NCBI RefSeq assembly: GCF_022437945.1
Contig: NZ_CP092535.1
Span: 4,638,001 to 4,702,000, forward strand
Direction of reading: 5' to 3'
DNA: 64,000 bases
DNA from: Nocardioides sp. TF02-7
GTDB lineage: Bacteria > Actinomycetota > Actinomycetes > Propionibacteriales > Nocardioidaceae
The notes below the pieces were generated by a model that worked only from the letters and a program-made list of their open reading frames with translations, was not told where the DNA came from and searched no databases. Every line of letters begins with the position of its first letter. Position 1 is the first letter of the stretch. Positions 39,054 through 48,218 of the stretch are shown piece by piece. Made by a program: the position numbers and the translations under genes.

Positions 39054-40265
39054 CTACCCACCGGCCAGGACCTCGGGGGCGACGTCGATCCCCCACATCG
39101 CCTCGCCACCCGACGACAGCCGCTCGAAGTCGCCGCTGCGAAGGTCCCAGGCGACGAGGTGCCAGGCGTCCACCACGAGCCGGCGGTCCTCCCGGCGGGC
39201 CGGGCCGACCACGTAGAGCGCCGTGTCCGGGTCGAGGAACCCGAGCGCGGTCAGGTGCCCGTTGTCGGTGTAGATCGCGCCCCGGTCGCGGATCGGGCGG
39301 TAGCCGACGACCTCCCCGGTCTCGGCGTCGAGGACGAGCGGCCCGCCGTCGCCGGGCAGGCCGTTGCCGCCGCCGGTGAGCGCCACCCGCCCGAACCGGG
39401 TGACCAGCCGCTCCCCCCACTGGCCCACCGTGCTGGTCGCGACGACCTCGCCGTCGCGCCACAGCCGGAGGTCGTGGTGGGTGTACCGCTTCTCGACGAA
39501 GCCGCCGTCGGGGTCGATCGCGACGCCACCGGCGTAACGGTGGCCGAACGGCGCCCGCTCGGCGGCGCCCTGCCGGTCCAGGAACCAGGCGTGCGGCCAG
39601 GTGGCGACGTAGAACCCGTCGTCGCCGGGGAGCCAGTCCACCGCCGGCGGAGTGTCCGACGGCGGCGCGAGGGGCGCCGGCCACGGCAGCACCTCCTGGT
39701 CCCCCGTCGTCACGTCGACCACCAGCAACCCGTCGTCGGTCGCCATCGCCACCTCGGTGCCGTCGCTCGACAGCGCCGGCTGCGCGAAGGGCGCACCGGT
39801 GCTCGCGACCGCGTCGGCGGTGTCCTTCACGCGCCGCCACTCGCCGTCGGTGCCCAGCAGTCGCAGGTCCCGGCCGGCCGCGGGCCAGGCGAGGACGGCG
39901 GCCTCCATCGGGGCACCGGCGACGTCGGGCGGCAGCGCCGGTGGGGCCAGGGACTCCGGCAGCACCGACCGCCGCAGCGGCGCCTCGGGCACCGACCGCG
40001 GGTCCCATCGCGGCCCGATCGCCCGCTCGTCGCCGGCGGGCGTGCTGCTCGACGAGGGCGCCGCCGGCTGCCCGGGGCCGTCATCACCCCCACGCCCTCC
40101 GGCCAGCGTGCCGACGCCGACGGTCGCGACGACCCCGACGGCCGCCACCAGCGCCAACGACCGCCGGCGGGCCTGCCGCGCACGGGCCTCGCCGAGCGCT
40201 GCTCCAGCCAGCTGTGGCGACTCGATGGCGTCCGTCGCACGGTCCAGCACCTCGGACAGATTCAC
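39054..40265 (-). CDS. Membrane-anchored beta-propeller-like protein, putative partner of the SigE-type sigma factor
   Basis: 403 residues, intact. A short cytoplasmic N-terminus (NLSEVLDRATDAIESP) and one helix (SLALVAAVGVVATVGVGTLAG) are followed by a large extracytoplasmic domain with blade-like repeats (ALSSDGTEVAMATDDGLLVV, LDAETGEVVGYRPI). There is no zinc-binding anti-sigma motif. GTG 40265 overlaps the sigma gene stop (GTGA) and GGGAGGA precedes it. Position and topology suggest an anti-sigma-like or sensor role; this is inferred. Confidence 0.75.
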   Translation of the reverse strand: MNLSEVLDRATDAIESPQLAGAALGEARARQARRRSLALVAAVGVVATVGVGTLAGGRGGDDGPGQPAAPSSSSTPAGDERAIGPRWDPRSVPEAPLRRSVLPESLAPPALPPDVAGAPMEAAVLAWPAAGRDLRLLGTDGEWRRVKDTADAVASTGAPFAQPALSSDGTEVAMATDDGLLVVDVTTGDQEVLPWPAPLAPPSDTPPAVDWLPGDDGFYVATWPHAWFLDRQGAAERAPFGHRYAGGVAIDPDGGFVEKRYTHHDLRLWRDGEVVATSTVGQWGERLVTRFGRVALTGGGNGLPGDGGPLVLDAETGEVVGYRPIRDRGAIYTDNGHLTALGFLDPDTALYVVGPARREDRRLVVDAWHLVAWDLRSGDFERLSSGGEAMWGIDVAPEVLAGG

Positions 40266-40750
40266 GACGTCCTCCCGATCAGGTCGAGCAGCTCCGGCGC
40301 ACCCGTGCGGAGGCGCGCCAGCGCGGCGGCGTTCTGGCTCTTGACCGTGCCGACGGAGACCCCGAGGACGTCGGCGGTCTCGCGCTCCGACAGGTCGTCG
40401 AAGTGGCGCAGCACGAGGACGGCACGCTGGGCCGGCGTCAACCGCGCGAGCGCACGGCGTACGACGATCTCGGTGTCGGGGTCCGACGAGACCGGCCGCT
40501 CCGGGCCGACGTCCGCCACCGGCGTCTCGCGCTGCCGCCGCCAGGCCGACACGTTGTCGCGCACCAGGATCCGGCGGGCGTACGCCGTCGGGTTGCCGTG
40601 CCGCAGCCGGCGCCACCGCAGCGCCACCTTCACCAGCGCCTCCTGCACCAGGTCCTCGGCGCGGTGCAGGTCACCGGTCAGGAGGTAGGCCGAGCGCAGG
40701 AGGCGTCGTTCGACGCCGCCTGCCCACTCGCTGAACCCCTCGTCGTCCAT
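40262..40750 (-). CDS. SigE-type ECF RNA polymerase sigma factor
   Basis: 162 residues. Sigma region 2 is LLTGDLHRAEDLVQEALVKV; region 4 is LTPAQRAVLVLRHFDDLSER followed by ETADVLGVSVGTVKSQ. It resembles the 'SigE family' ECF group of actinobacteria. ATG 40750 is chosen for its GGAAGGGG site. Coupled to the membrane partner gene downstream. Intact. Confidence 0.9.
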   Translation of the reverse strand: MDDEGFSEWAGGVERRLLRSAYLLTGDLHRAEDLVQEALVKVALRWRRLRHGNPTAYARRILVRDNVSAWRRQRETPVADVGPERPVSSDPDTEIVVRRALARLTPAQRAVLVLRHFDDLSERETADVLGVSVGTVKSQNAAALARLRTGAPELLDLIGRTS

Positions 40751-40868
40751 CCGGCCCCTTCCGTCCACCCATCCAACGCCGCCGGGGGTCGGAAGGTTGG
40801 CGCCACTTCGGCCGGGGGCGCGGACCAGCAGCCGATGAGTACGCCGACCGCGCAGGGTCAGAGACGGC

Positions 40869-41375
40869 ATGAGCATCGCGAGCACCCGCATCCAGCCGTG
40901 CCTCTGGTTCGACGGGGACCTCGAGGCGGCGGCCCGGTTCTACACGGGGATCTTCCCGAACTCCTCCATCGACCGGCTGACGCGGATGCCCGGCGGGCCC
41001 GGTCAGCCCGACCGGGCGATGGTCGGCGAGTTCACGCTCGACGGGCTGACGTTCCGCGCCGTCGACGGCGGGCCCGGCCATGCGGTGTTCTCCGAGGCGG
41101 TGTCGTTCCAGATCACCTGCGGCGACCAGTCGGAGGTCGACTACTACTGGGACTCCCTCGTCGACGGTGGCGAGGAGTCGATGTGCGGCTGGTTGAAGGA
41201 CCGGTACGGCCTGTCGTGGCAGGTGGTCCCCACCCGGCTGTTCGAGCTGGTGGCCGACCCCGACCCGGTGCGGGGCCGGGCCGTCTCCCAGGCGGTGCTG
41301 CGGATGCGGCGGATCGTCGTCGCGGACCTCGAGGCGGCGGCGCGTGCTGCCAGGGGTGGCGCCGCCGCGGGGTGA
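40869..41375 (+). CDS. VOC family protein (3-demethylubiquinone methyltransferase-like/PhnB fold)
   Basis: 168 residues, intact. Begins RIQPCLWFDGDLEAAARFY with the phrase FTLDGLTFRAVDGGP, typical of the '3-dmu-9_3-mt' VOC family. These are small dimeric glyoxalase-fold proteins of mixed or unknown activity; the methyltransferase name in databases is historical. Divergent from the sigma gene, 118 bp apart. Confidence 0.88.
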   Translation: MSIASTRIQPCLWFDGDLEAAARFYTGIFPNSSIDRLTRMPGGPGQPDRAMVGEFTLDGLTFRAVDGGPGHAVFSEAVSFQITCGDQSEVDYYWDSLVDGGEESMCGWLKDRYGLSWQVVPTRLFELVADPDPVRGRAVSQAVLRMRRIVVADLEAAARAARGGAAAG

Positions 41376-41436
41376 GCGACGACACAGCGCCCGTCGGCGA
41401 CCGCGGGGATAGCCTCGTCGGTGTCCGGAGGAGAAC

Positions 41437-41499
41437 GTGGACCCAGCTCCCAGGTCAGGCTGGGCGGGCCGCGAGTCACAGATCGGAGCTCGACGATGA
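41437..41499 (+). CDS. Possible 20-codon leader peptide before panB
   Basis: GTG 41437 has an excellent ribosome site (GGAGGAGA) and runs 20 codons to a TGA overlapping the panB ATG (ATGA). A -10-like TAGCCT lies at 41410-41415. The peptide (MDPAPRSGWAGRESQIGARR) shows no run of regulatory amino acids. It could couple translation of panB, whose own ribosome site is weak (CGGAGC), or reflect an indel at the true panB start. Confidence 0.35.
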   Translation: MDPAPRSGWAGRESQIGARR

Positions 41500-42348
41500 G
41501 CAACCCTGAGGAGACCGCTCCCTACGGCGGGGCAGCCGAGGCGCCCAAGCCGGTCAAGCGGATCCGCACCCACCACCTGCGCGAGATGAAACAGCGCGGC
41601 GAGCGCTTCTCGATGCTGACGTCCTACGACCAGCTCACCGCGCAGATCTTCGACGAGGCGGGCATCGAGGTGCTCCTCGTCGGCGACAGCGCGTCCAACA
41701 ACGTGCTCGGCAACACCACCTCGCTGCCGGTGACGGTCGACGAACTGCTGCCGCTCACCCGAGCCGTCAGCCGCTCGGTCAGCCGCGCGCTCGTCGTCGG
41801 CGACCTGCCGTTCGGCTCCTACCAGGCGTCGCCGGAGCAGGGCTACCTCACCGCCGTCCGATTCATGAAGGAGGGCGGCGCCCACTGCGTCAAGCTCGAG
41901 GGCGGCGTCGAGATGGCCCCGCAGATCGAGCGGATGACCCGGGGGCGGCATCCCGGTGATGGCCCACATCGGCTTCACCCCGCAGTCCGAGCACGCCCTC
42001 GGCGGCTACCGCGTGCAGGGCCGCGGCGACGCCGCTGAGCGGCTGCTCCGCGACGCGGAGGCCGTCCAGGAGGCCGGCGCGTTCTCGGTGGTGATGGAGA
42101 TGGTGCCCGGCGAGGTCGCCGCCCAGGTGACCGCCAAGCTGGAGATCCCCACCATCGGCATCGGCGCCGGCAACCAGTGCGACGGCCAGGTGCTGGTGTG
42201 GCAGGACGCCTTCGGGCTGCGCACCGGCAGGATGCCGCGGTTCGTCAAGCAGTACGCCGACCTCAGGTCGGTGCTGCTCGACGCAGCCCGCGCCTACGAC
42301 GACGAGGTGAAGAACGGCGTGTTCCCGGGGTCTGAGCACACGTTCTGA
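41496..42348 (+). CDS. panB: 3-methyl-2-oxobutanoate hydroxymethyltransferase (frameshifted)
   Basis: About 283 residues. First step of pantothenate synthesis. TIM-barrel motifs: MLTSYDQLTAQIFDEAGI, VLLVGDSASNNVLG for metal binding, KLEGG, GGIPVMAHIGFTPQS and TIGIGAGNQCDGQVLVWQD. The N-terminal extension of about 30 residues is common in actinobacteria. One extra G in the run 41941-41945 splits the gene. Confidence 0.95.
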
Positions 42349-42365
42349 GGGGTTACCGTGTCGCC

Positions 42366-43530
42366 ATGCGGATCCTCGCCGCCCCGGTGGCCACCCTCGC
42401 CCTCCTGCTGTCCTCCCTCACCGCTGCGCACCCTGCGGACGCGACCCCGGCTGCGCCCGCCGCCGCCGAGGACGCGCCGCGCCGCGCGACGAACCTCAAG
42501 GTCACGGTGGTGGCTCGCGGCCTCGCCAACCCGTGGGACGTCCGGCCGATCGGCAACGGGCGGCTGCTGGTCACCCAGCGCGACTCCGCCAAGCTGACGC
42601 TCGTCCGGCCCAACGGCAGGAAGCGCAACCTCGCGTTCCCAAGCGGCAAGGTCTGGAACAGCGGCGAGACCGGGCTGATGGGCCTCGCGGTCGACCCCGG
42701 CTTCGCCGACAACCGGCGGATCTACACCTGCCAGGGCTGGAGGCTCGGCGGCGGCCGCAAGGACATCCGGGTCATCTCGTGGCAGCTCGACAAGCGACTC
42801 ACCCGCGCCAAGCAGGTCCGCGTGCTGGTGCGGGGCCTGCCGACGGTCACCGGCCGCCACGGCGGCTGCCGGCTGCTCATCGCCCGCAACGGCTCGCTGC
42901 TCGTCGGCACCGGCGACGCCGCCGTCGGCCGCAACCCGCAGAGCCTGCGCTCGCTCGGCGGCAAGACGCTGCGCGTCAACCGGTTCACCGGCCGGGCCTG
43001 GCCGACCAACCCGTGGGCGAAGGCCGACGGCCCCCGGCGGCTGATCTTCACCTACGGCCACCGCAACGTGCAGGGGGCTCGCCCAGCGGGCCGACGGCTC
43101 GCTGTGGTCGGTCGAGCACGGCAGCCACCGCGACGACGAGGTCAACCTGCTCCGTCGGGGCGGCAACTACGGCTGGAACCCGGTGCCCGGCTACAACGAG
43201 TCCGTGCCGCTGACCGACCACTCGCTGCCCGGCAAGCAGGTCAGCGCCCGCTGGCGTTCCGGCACCCCGACGATCGCGACCTCCGGTGCCTCCTTCGTGC
43301 CGCGCGGCTGGGGCCGCCTCTCCGGCACCCTCGCGGTGGCGTGCCTCGCCGGCCAGCGGCTGATGTTCGTCAAGTTCGACGGCAAGGGCCGCCTCCGGTG
43401 GACCAAGGCACCCGCGCGGCTGCGCGACTTCGGCCGGCTCCGCGGCGTGACCACGGTCGGCAAGTCGCTGCTGGTGACCACGTCCAACGGCAGCGGCGAC
43501 CGGATCCTCCGGGTGCGGCTCCGCTCCTAG
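42366..43530 (+). CDS. Secreted PQQ-dependent sugar dehydrogenase-like protein (frameshifted)
   Basis: About 387 residues. Signal peptide (LAAPVATLALLLSSLTAAHPADA), then a six-bladed propeller of the glucose/sorbosone dehydrogenase family: GLANPWDVRPIGNGRLLVTQ, ETGLMGLAVDPGF, TYGHRNVQG and WSVEHGSHRDDEVN. Quinone-dependent sugar oxidation is the family activity, although many members are untested. One extra G in the run 43073-43077. ATG 42366 is leaderless (TACCGT 6 nt upstream), so it can be expressed apart from panB. Confidence 0.88.
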
Positions 43531-43566
43531 ACCCTCGGCCCACGCAGCCCGCTCAGCCCACTCGGC

Positions 43567-45598
43567 TCACGCCAGGCCGCGCCGTTCGAGCAACGGCTCG
43601 ATCGGTGCCGGCCGCCCGCGCCACTCGGCGTACGACCCGAGCGGGTCGCGGGTGCCGCCGATGCCGACGACGTACTGCCGGTAGAGGTCGCCGTTGGCGC
43701 GGGTGAGCCCGCCGTTGTCCTTGAACCACGCCACCGTGTCGGCGTCGAGCACCTCGCTCCAGATGTAGGAGTAGTAGGCCGAGGCGTAGCCGGAGCTGAA
43801 GCTGTGGGCGAAGTACGGCGTCGAGTAGCGCGGCGGCACGGCAGCGAGGTCGAGCCCCACGGCCGCCAGCGCGGCCTGCTCGAACCGCGCGACCTCGTCC
43901 GGGTCGGTCGGCACCTCGTCGGGCCCGAGCTCGTGCCAGGCGAGGTCGAGAAGCGCGGCGGCGAGGTACTCCGACGTCGCGAACCCCTCGTTGAAGGTCG
44001 CGGACGCCTCGAGCCGCTCGACCACCTCGGCCGGGATCGGCTCGCCGGTCTCGTGGTGCACGGCATAGCTGGCGAGGACTTCCGGCCAGAGCATCCACAT
44101 CTCGTTGACCTGCGAGGGGTACTCGACGAAGTCGCGGAACACGGCGGTGCCGGCCAGGCTCGGGTACGTCGCCCGGGCGAGCAGGCCGTGCAGCGCGTGC
44201 CCGAACTCGTGGAACAGGGTCCGGGTCTCGTCGAAGGTGAGCAGCGTCGGCTCGCCCGCCGCCGGTTTGGGGACGTTGAGGTTGTTGACGACGACCGCGG
44301 TGTCGGTGCCGAGGAGGGTGGCCCGGGTGACGAAGCTGCTCATCCACGCACCGCCCCGCTTGGAGTCGCGGGTGTAGAGGTCGAGCAGGTAGAGGCCGAC
44401 GGGGGTGCCGTCCTCCTCGTGCACCTCGAACACGCGCACGTCGGGGTGGTAGCCGTCGAGGTCGTCGCGCTCGGTGAAGACGAGCCCGTAGAGCCGGTTG
44501 GCCGCGAGGAAGACCCCTTCGCGCAGCACCCGCTCGGCCTCGAACCACGGCCGCAACGCCGCCAGGTCGACGTCGTACTGCTCGGCGCGGACCTGCTCGG
44601 CGTGGAACGCCCAGTCGTGGGCCTCGACCTCGAACCCGGCCTGCGCGGCCAGCGCCTAGTGCTCGCGGCGCGCGTTGGCGGCGGCCGGGGCCGCGAGCCG
44701 CTCCAGCATGCTTCGCACGGCCGCGGGCGTGCCGGCGGTGTTGTCGGCGGTGACGACCTCCGCGTGGTTGGCGAAGCCCAGGAGCCGCGCGCGCTCGGCC
44801 CGCAGCCGGAGGACGTCGAGCGCGAGCGCACGGGTGTCGTGCTCGTTGCCGCGGCTGCCCCGCGCCCGCTGGGCGGCCGACAGCCGGCGGCGTACGTCCC
44901 GGTCGGTCAGCGACGCCAGGTGCGGGTGGGCGGTCGGCAGCACCAGCGTGAGCAGGTACTTGCCGTCGAGCCCCCGCGCCTGCGCGGCAGCGGCCGCGGC
45001 GGAGACCTCGCCAGGAGTCAGGCCGTCGAGCTCGGCGGCGTCGTCGACGACGAGTGCCAGGTCGTTGCTGTCGGCCTGCAGCGCCAGCTCGAACGCCGTC
45101 TCCTGCGCGGAGATCCGCTCGTTGAGCTCGCGGAGCCGCTGCTTGTCGGCCTCCTCGAGCGCGGCCCCGGCCAGCCGGAGCTCGGTGACGTGCCGCTCGA
45201 CGAGGTAGCGCGCCTCCGGCTCCAGGCCTTCCCGACCGGCGTGCACCGCCTCGAGCCGCGCGTACAGCGCCGGGTCGAGCCGGATCGCGTCCTCGTGCGC
45301 GGCCAGCCGGGGCGCGTACTCGGCCCGGACGGCGTCCACCTGGTCGTTGGAGTCGGCCCCCGCCTTGTTCCAGAAGACCCGCAGCACCCGGGCGAGCGCG
45401 ACCCCGCTCAGCTCCAGTGGCACCACCGTGTTGTCGAAGGTCGCCGGCTCGGGGTTGTCCACGATCGCCGCGACCGCCGCGCGCTGGGCGGCCATCGCCT
45501 CGTCGAGCGCGGGCCCGTAGTCGTCGTCGCCGATGTCGGCGAACCGGGGCAGCTGGTGGGGGAAGGTCGCTGGGCTGGAGGAGGGCGTCGACGCTCAC
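43567..45598 (-). CDS. M3 family zinc oligopeptidase/peptidyl-dipeptidase (frameshift and in-frame TAG)
   Basis: About 676 residues. The zinc motif HEFGHALHGLL and downstream Glu region are intact, as are DLYTRDSKRGGAW and SGYASAYYSYIW. GTG 45598 is leaderless (TAGGGT 6 nt upstream). One extra base in the G5 run 45558-45562 disrupts the N-terminus. In addition an in-frame TAG at 44656-44658 interrupts the reading frame between RREH and ALAAQAGF. This is not a simple homopolymer slip, so it may be a real nonsense change. M3 enzymes degrade cytoplasmic oligopeptides. Confidence 0.88.
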
Positions 45599-45626
45599 CC
45601 GGCCACCCTACGGAGGCGGGTCCGGC

Positions 45627-46300
45627 TCAGCCGAACGGGAGCGGGTCGGGCGCCAGCGACACCGCCCGCGCGCGGGCGGCGGTGAGACCGCGACGGTGGT
45701 GCTGGCGGCAGAGCACCTCGTACGACGCCTCGGCCGCGGCCTCGGTGGGCGCCGCGGGTGCGTCGACGTCGCCGACGACGATGACCTCCCCCTCGGTGAC
45801 CATCACCCCGTTCTCGGTGCGGGCGTTGTGGGTGGCGCGCTTGCCGCACCAGCACAGCGCCTCCACCTGCAGCACCTCGGTGCGGTCGGCCAGCTCGACC
45901 AGTCGCGCCGACCCCTCGAACAGCCGGGTGCGGAAGTCGGTGAGGATCCCGAAGCAGAAGACGTCGATCTGCAGCTCGTCGACGACCTTCGCCAGCTGCT
46001 CGATCTGGGTGCTGGTGTAGAACTGCGCCTCGTCGCACACGAAGTAGTCGATCCGCGCCCCCTGGGTGAGCGCGTCCACGGTGTAGCGCCAGAAGTCGAA
46101 GCCGGGCGTCACCTCCTGGGCGTCGGCGGTCAGTCCGAGCCTCGACGAGACGAGCGCCGCCCCCCGCCCGGTCGTGGGAGGTGAACAGCCGACCCACCCG
46201 CCCGCGCGCGGCGTGGTTGTGGTTGGTCTGGAGCGCCAGCGTCGACTTCCCCCGCGTCCATGGTGCCCGTCCAGAAGGTCAGCTCCGCCACGCGGAGCAT
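45627..46300 (-). CDS. tdk: Thymidine kinase (two frameshifts)
   Basis: About 223 residues, type II thymidine kinase. Walker A is TGTMDAGKSTLALQ, the Mg2+ site is FVCDEAQFYT, and the zinc lasso has CWCGKRATHNAR with a later VLCRQHH. It phosphorylates thymidine for salvage. Extra bases in the C5 run 46249-46253 and the C6 run 46160-46165. ATG 46300 gives MLRVAELTFWTG. Confidence 0.93.
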
Positions 46301-46327
46301 CGTGCCACGGTCGGCGGCCCCGCTCGG

Positions 46328-47409
46328 CTACGGGAGGGCCTCCCCCACGCCGATCGCGAAGAGCGCCTCCTCGGTGGTGGCGGGCAGCGTCGTCTGCTCG
46401 GTGCAGGTGCCGGCCGGGATCTCGCAGGAGAGAAGAGCGATCCCGTCGACGTCCTCGGGGGCCGCGACGACCAGCAGCGTGCCGCCGTCGAGCCAGTCGA
46501 AGCCGTAGCCCTGGTCGTAGCCGCCCAGGTCGACCTCGAGCTGCTCGCCGGTGCCGGTGTCGACGACCTCGACCCGCTCTCCCGCGATGCTGACCCACTC
46601 GCCATCCGGCGAGAACGCCGCGCCGTCACCGCCCGGGCGGGCGAACCGGACCCGGCCGCTGCCGAGCGCGGTGACCTCGACCGCGGCGTCCGCCCCCCGT
46701 CCTTCTCGATCGCCCAGGCGGCCCAGTCGCCCCCGACGGCCCGCAGGTGACGGAAGCTCCCGGGCTCCGCCAACGTGCCCTCGGCGCCGGAGGCCAGGTC
46801 CACCGTCCGGGTCGCCCCCGGCTCCCGCGAGAGGTACGCCGTGCCGTCGTCGATCGCGACCACCCGGGAGGCCTGGTGCGATCCGGCGCGCTCGGCCCAG
46901 GCTCGGCGCCCCGTGCCTTGGTCGAAGACGACCGTCGCCCGGTCACGACCGGTGCCGTCGACCCAGGCGGCGTAGGGAGCGCCGGGGTCAGCACGCAGCG
47001 CAGGGTCCTCGGTGGCGCCGATCCGCTCCGGCCGGCCGCCGGTGAAGGAGTAGACGCCCCCGTCGTGGCCGACGAAGACGATCCCCGCGCTGGTGCGGAC
47101 GTAGCTCACCACCCCGACCCCCAGGTCGTAGGTGGCGTCCGGCGTGTGCAGCGTGCTGCCGGTGGTCCACGTCGGGACGTCGGACCGGAACAGGGAGTCC
47201 GCGACGTCCGACCGGTCCGCACCGCGGTCGCCGGCGACCAGCACCACACCCGTGACGGTGGCCGCCGCGGCGGTGAGACCCGCCAGACCGCGGGCGATCC
47301 GGCGTCGCCGCACGACCCGGTCGCCCGCGGCGGTCACGGCGTCGATGTCCAGGGCCGCGAAATCGACATCTGCCGCACGGTCCATCAGGGTCTTCAGCTG
47401 CTCGGTCAT
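46328..47409 (-). CDS. Membrane-anchored propeller-like protein, putative partner of the second SigE-type sigma factor (frameshifted)
   Basis: About 360 residues. N-terminus MTEQLKTLMDRAADVDFAAL, one helix (GLAGLTAAAATVTGVVLVAG) and an extracytoplasmic domain with repeat blades (GGVYSFTGGRPERIG, DDGTAYLSREPGATRTVDL). The build matches the protein at 39054-40265. The frame changes at the C6 run 46693-46698 (one base missing or two extra). ATG 47409 overlaps the sigma gene stop (ATGA). Regulation of the sigma factor is an inference from linkage. Confidence 0.72.
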
Positions 47410-47945
47410 GAGGCGCCTCCGGTGGGCATCAGGTCGTCGAGGTCCACCGCGTCGCCGAGCAGGGTCCGCAGCTTTGCCAGGCCCGCGGCGACCTGGCTCT
47501 TCACGGTCCCGACCGCGCAGTCCATGGCGGCCGCGGTCTGCGCCTCGGTCAGGTCCTCGTAGAAGCGGAGCACGATGGCGGCGCGCTGACGCGGCGGCAG
47601 CTGCCGCAGCGCCGCCATCAGCGCGGTCCGGTCGGCGACCTGCTCGTCGTGACCGGGCCGGGCCGGCTCGGGCAGGTCACCCGTCGCCCGCTCGCCGTAC
47701 CAGCTCCGGCGCCGGAACCAGGTGATCGCGGTGGTGGTGATGACCCTGCGGGTGTAGGCGTCGGCCGCGGCGGTGTCGCGGAGCCGCGGCCAGGCGACGT
47801 ACGTCTTGGTCAGCGCCTCCTGCACCAGGTCCTGCGCGAGCCCGACGTCGCCGACCATCAGGTACGCCGCGCGGTGCAGCGACGCCGAGCGTGCCGCGAC
47901 CAGCTCCGCGAACGCGGCGCGGTCGCGGGTGCCGCGAGCTGCCAT
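47406..47945 (-). CDS. SigE-type ECF RNA polymerase sigma factor (second copy)
   Basis: 179 residues, intact. Region 2 is LMVGDVGLAQDLVQEALTKT; region 4 is LPPRQRAAIVLRFYEDLTEA followed by MDCAVGTVKSQVAAGLAKLR. ATG 47945 has CGGAGG upstream. Same order and overlap with its membrane partner as the pair at 39-40.7 kb. The 48.1 kb palindrome cluster lies in its upstream region. Confidence 0.9.
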   Translation of the reverse strand: MAARGTRDRAAFAELVAARSASLHRAAYLMVGDVGLAQDLVQEALTKTYVAWPRLRDTAAADAYTRRVITTTAITWFRRRSWYGERATGDLPEPARPGHDEQVADRTALMAALRQLPPRQRAAIVLRFYEDLTEAQTAAAMDCAVGTVKSQVAAGLAKLRTLLGDAVDLDDLMPTGGAS

Positions 47946-48218
47946 GGTGCCTCCGAGTCTCCGGGACGGGTCATCCTGCCCGTTCGACGACCCGGACGTC
48001 CTCAGCGGCGAAAAAGGTTCGGTGCCGGTGCGTCCCTCCGCGGCCGGCCGGTCGGGTGCGTCGCCCGGCCATCCCGCGGCAGGTCGGTCACGTCGGGGCG
48101 GACGTGACGGGCAAAACCTCCACTTGTCGGGCAACATTTCGCCCGACAAGTTGAGGTTTCCCCGGTCGACCGGGGAAACCTCACCCGTCCGGCCCCCCGA
48201 AACTCCCCGACCCGCCCC
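47946..48218. repeat. Cluster of palindromes upstream of the second sigma operon
   Basis: Three elements. GTCACGTC/GACGTGAC at 48087-48094 and 48101-48108. A 19-bp stem with one mismatch, 48114-48132 with 48141-48159 (AAACCTC...ACTTGTCGGGC). A 32-bp perfect palindrome at 48152-48183 centred on GGTCGACC. The last two share the arm GAGGTTT (48153-48159), so they cannot form together in RNA. Lies between the phosphodiesterase stop (48219) and the sigma start; it may terminate one and control the other. The rest of the gap shows nothing else. Confidence 0.85.

Noticed and set aside
41421..41495. Longer panB N-terminus starting at 41421
   Set aside because: The extra 25 codons do not resemble PanB and the ribosome site GGAGGAGA is inside them; ATG 41496 is retained.
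48002..48184. Small Cys-containing ORF across the 48.1 kb palindromes
   Set aside because: It is created by the repeat itself, has no ribosome site and no conserved features.
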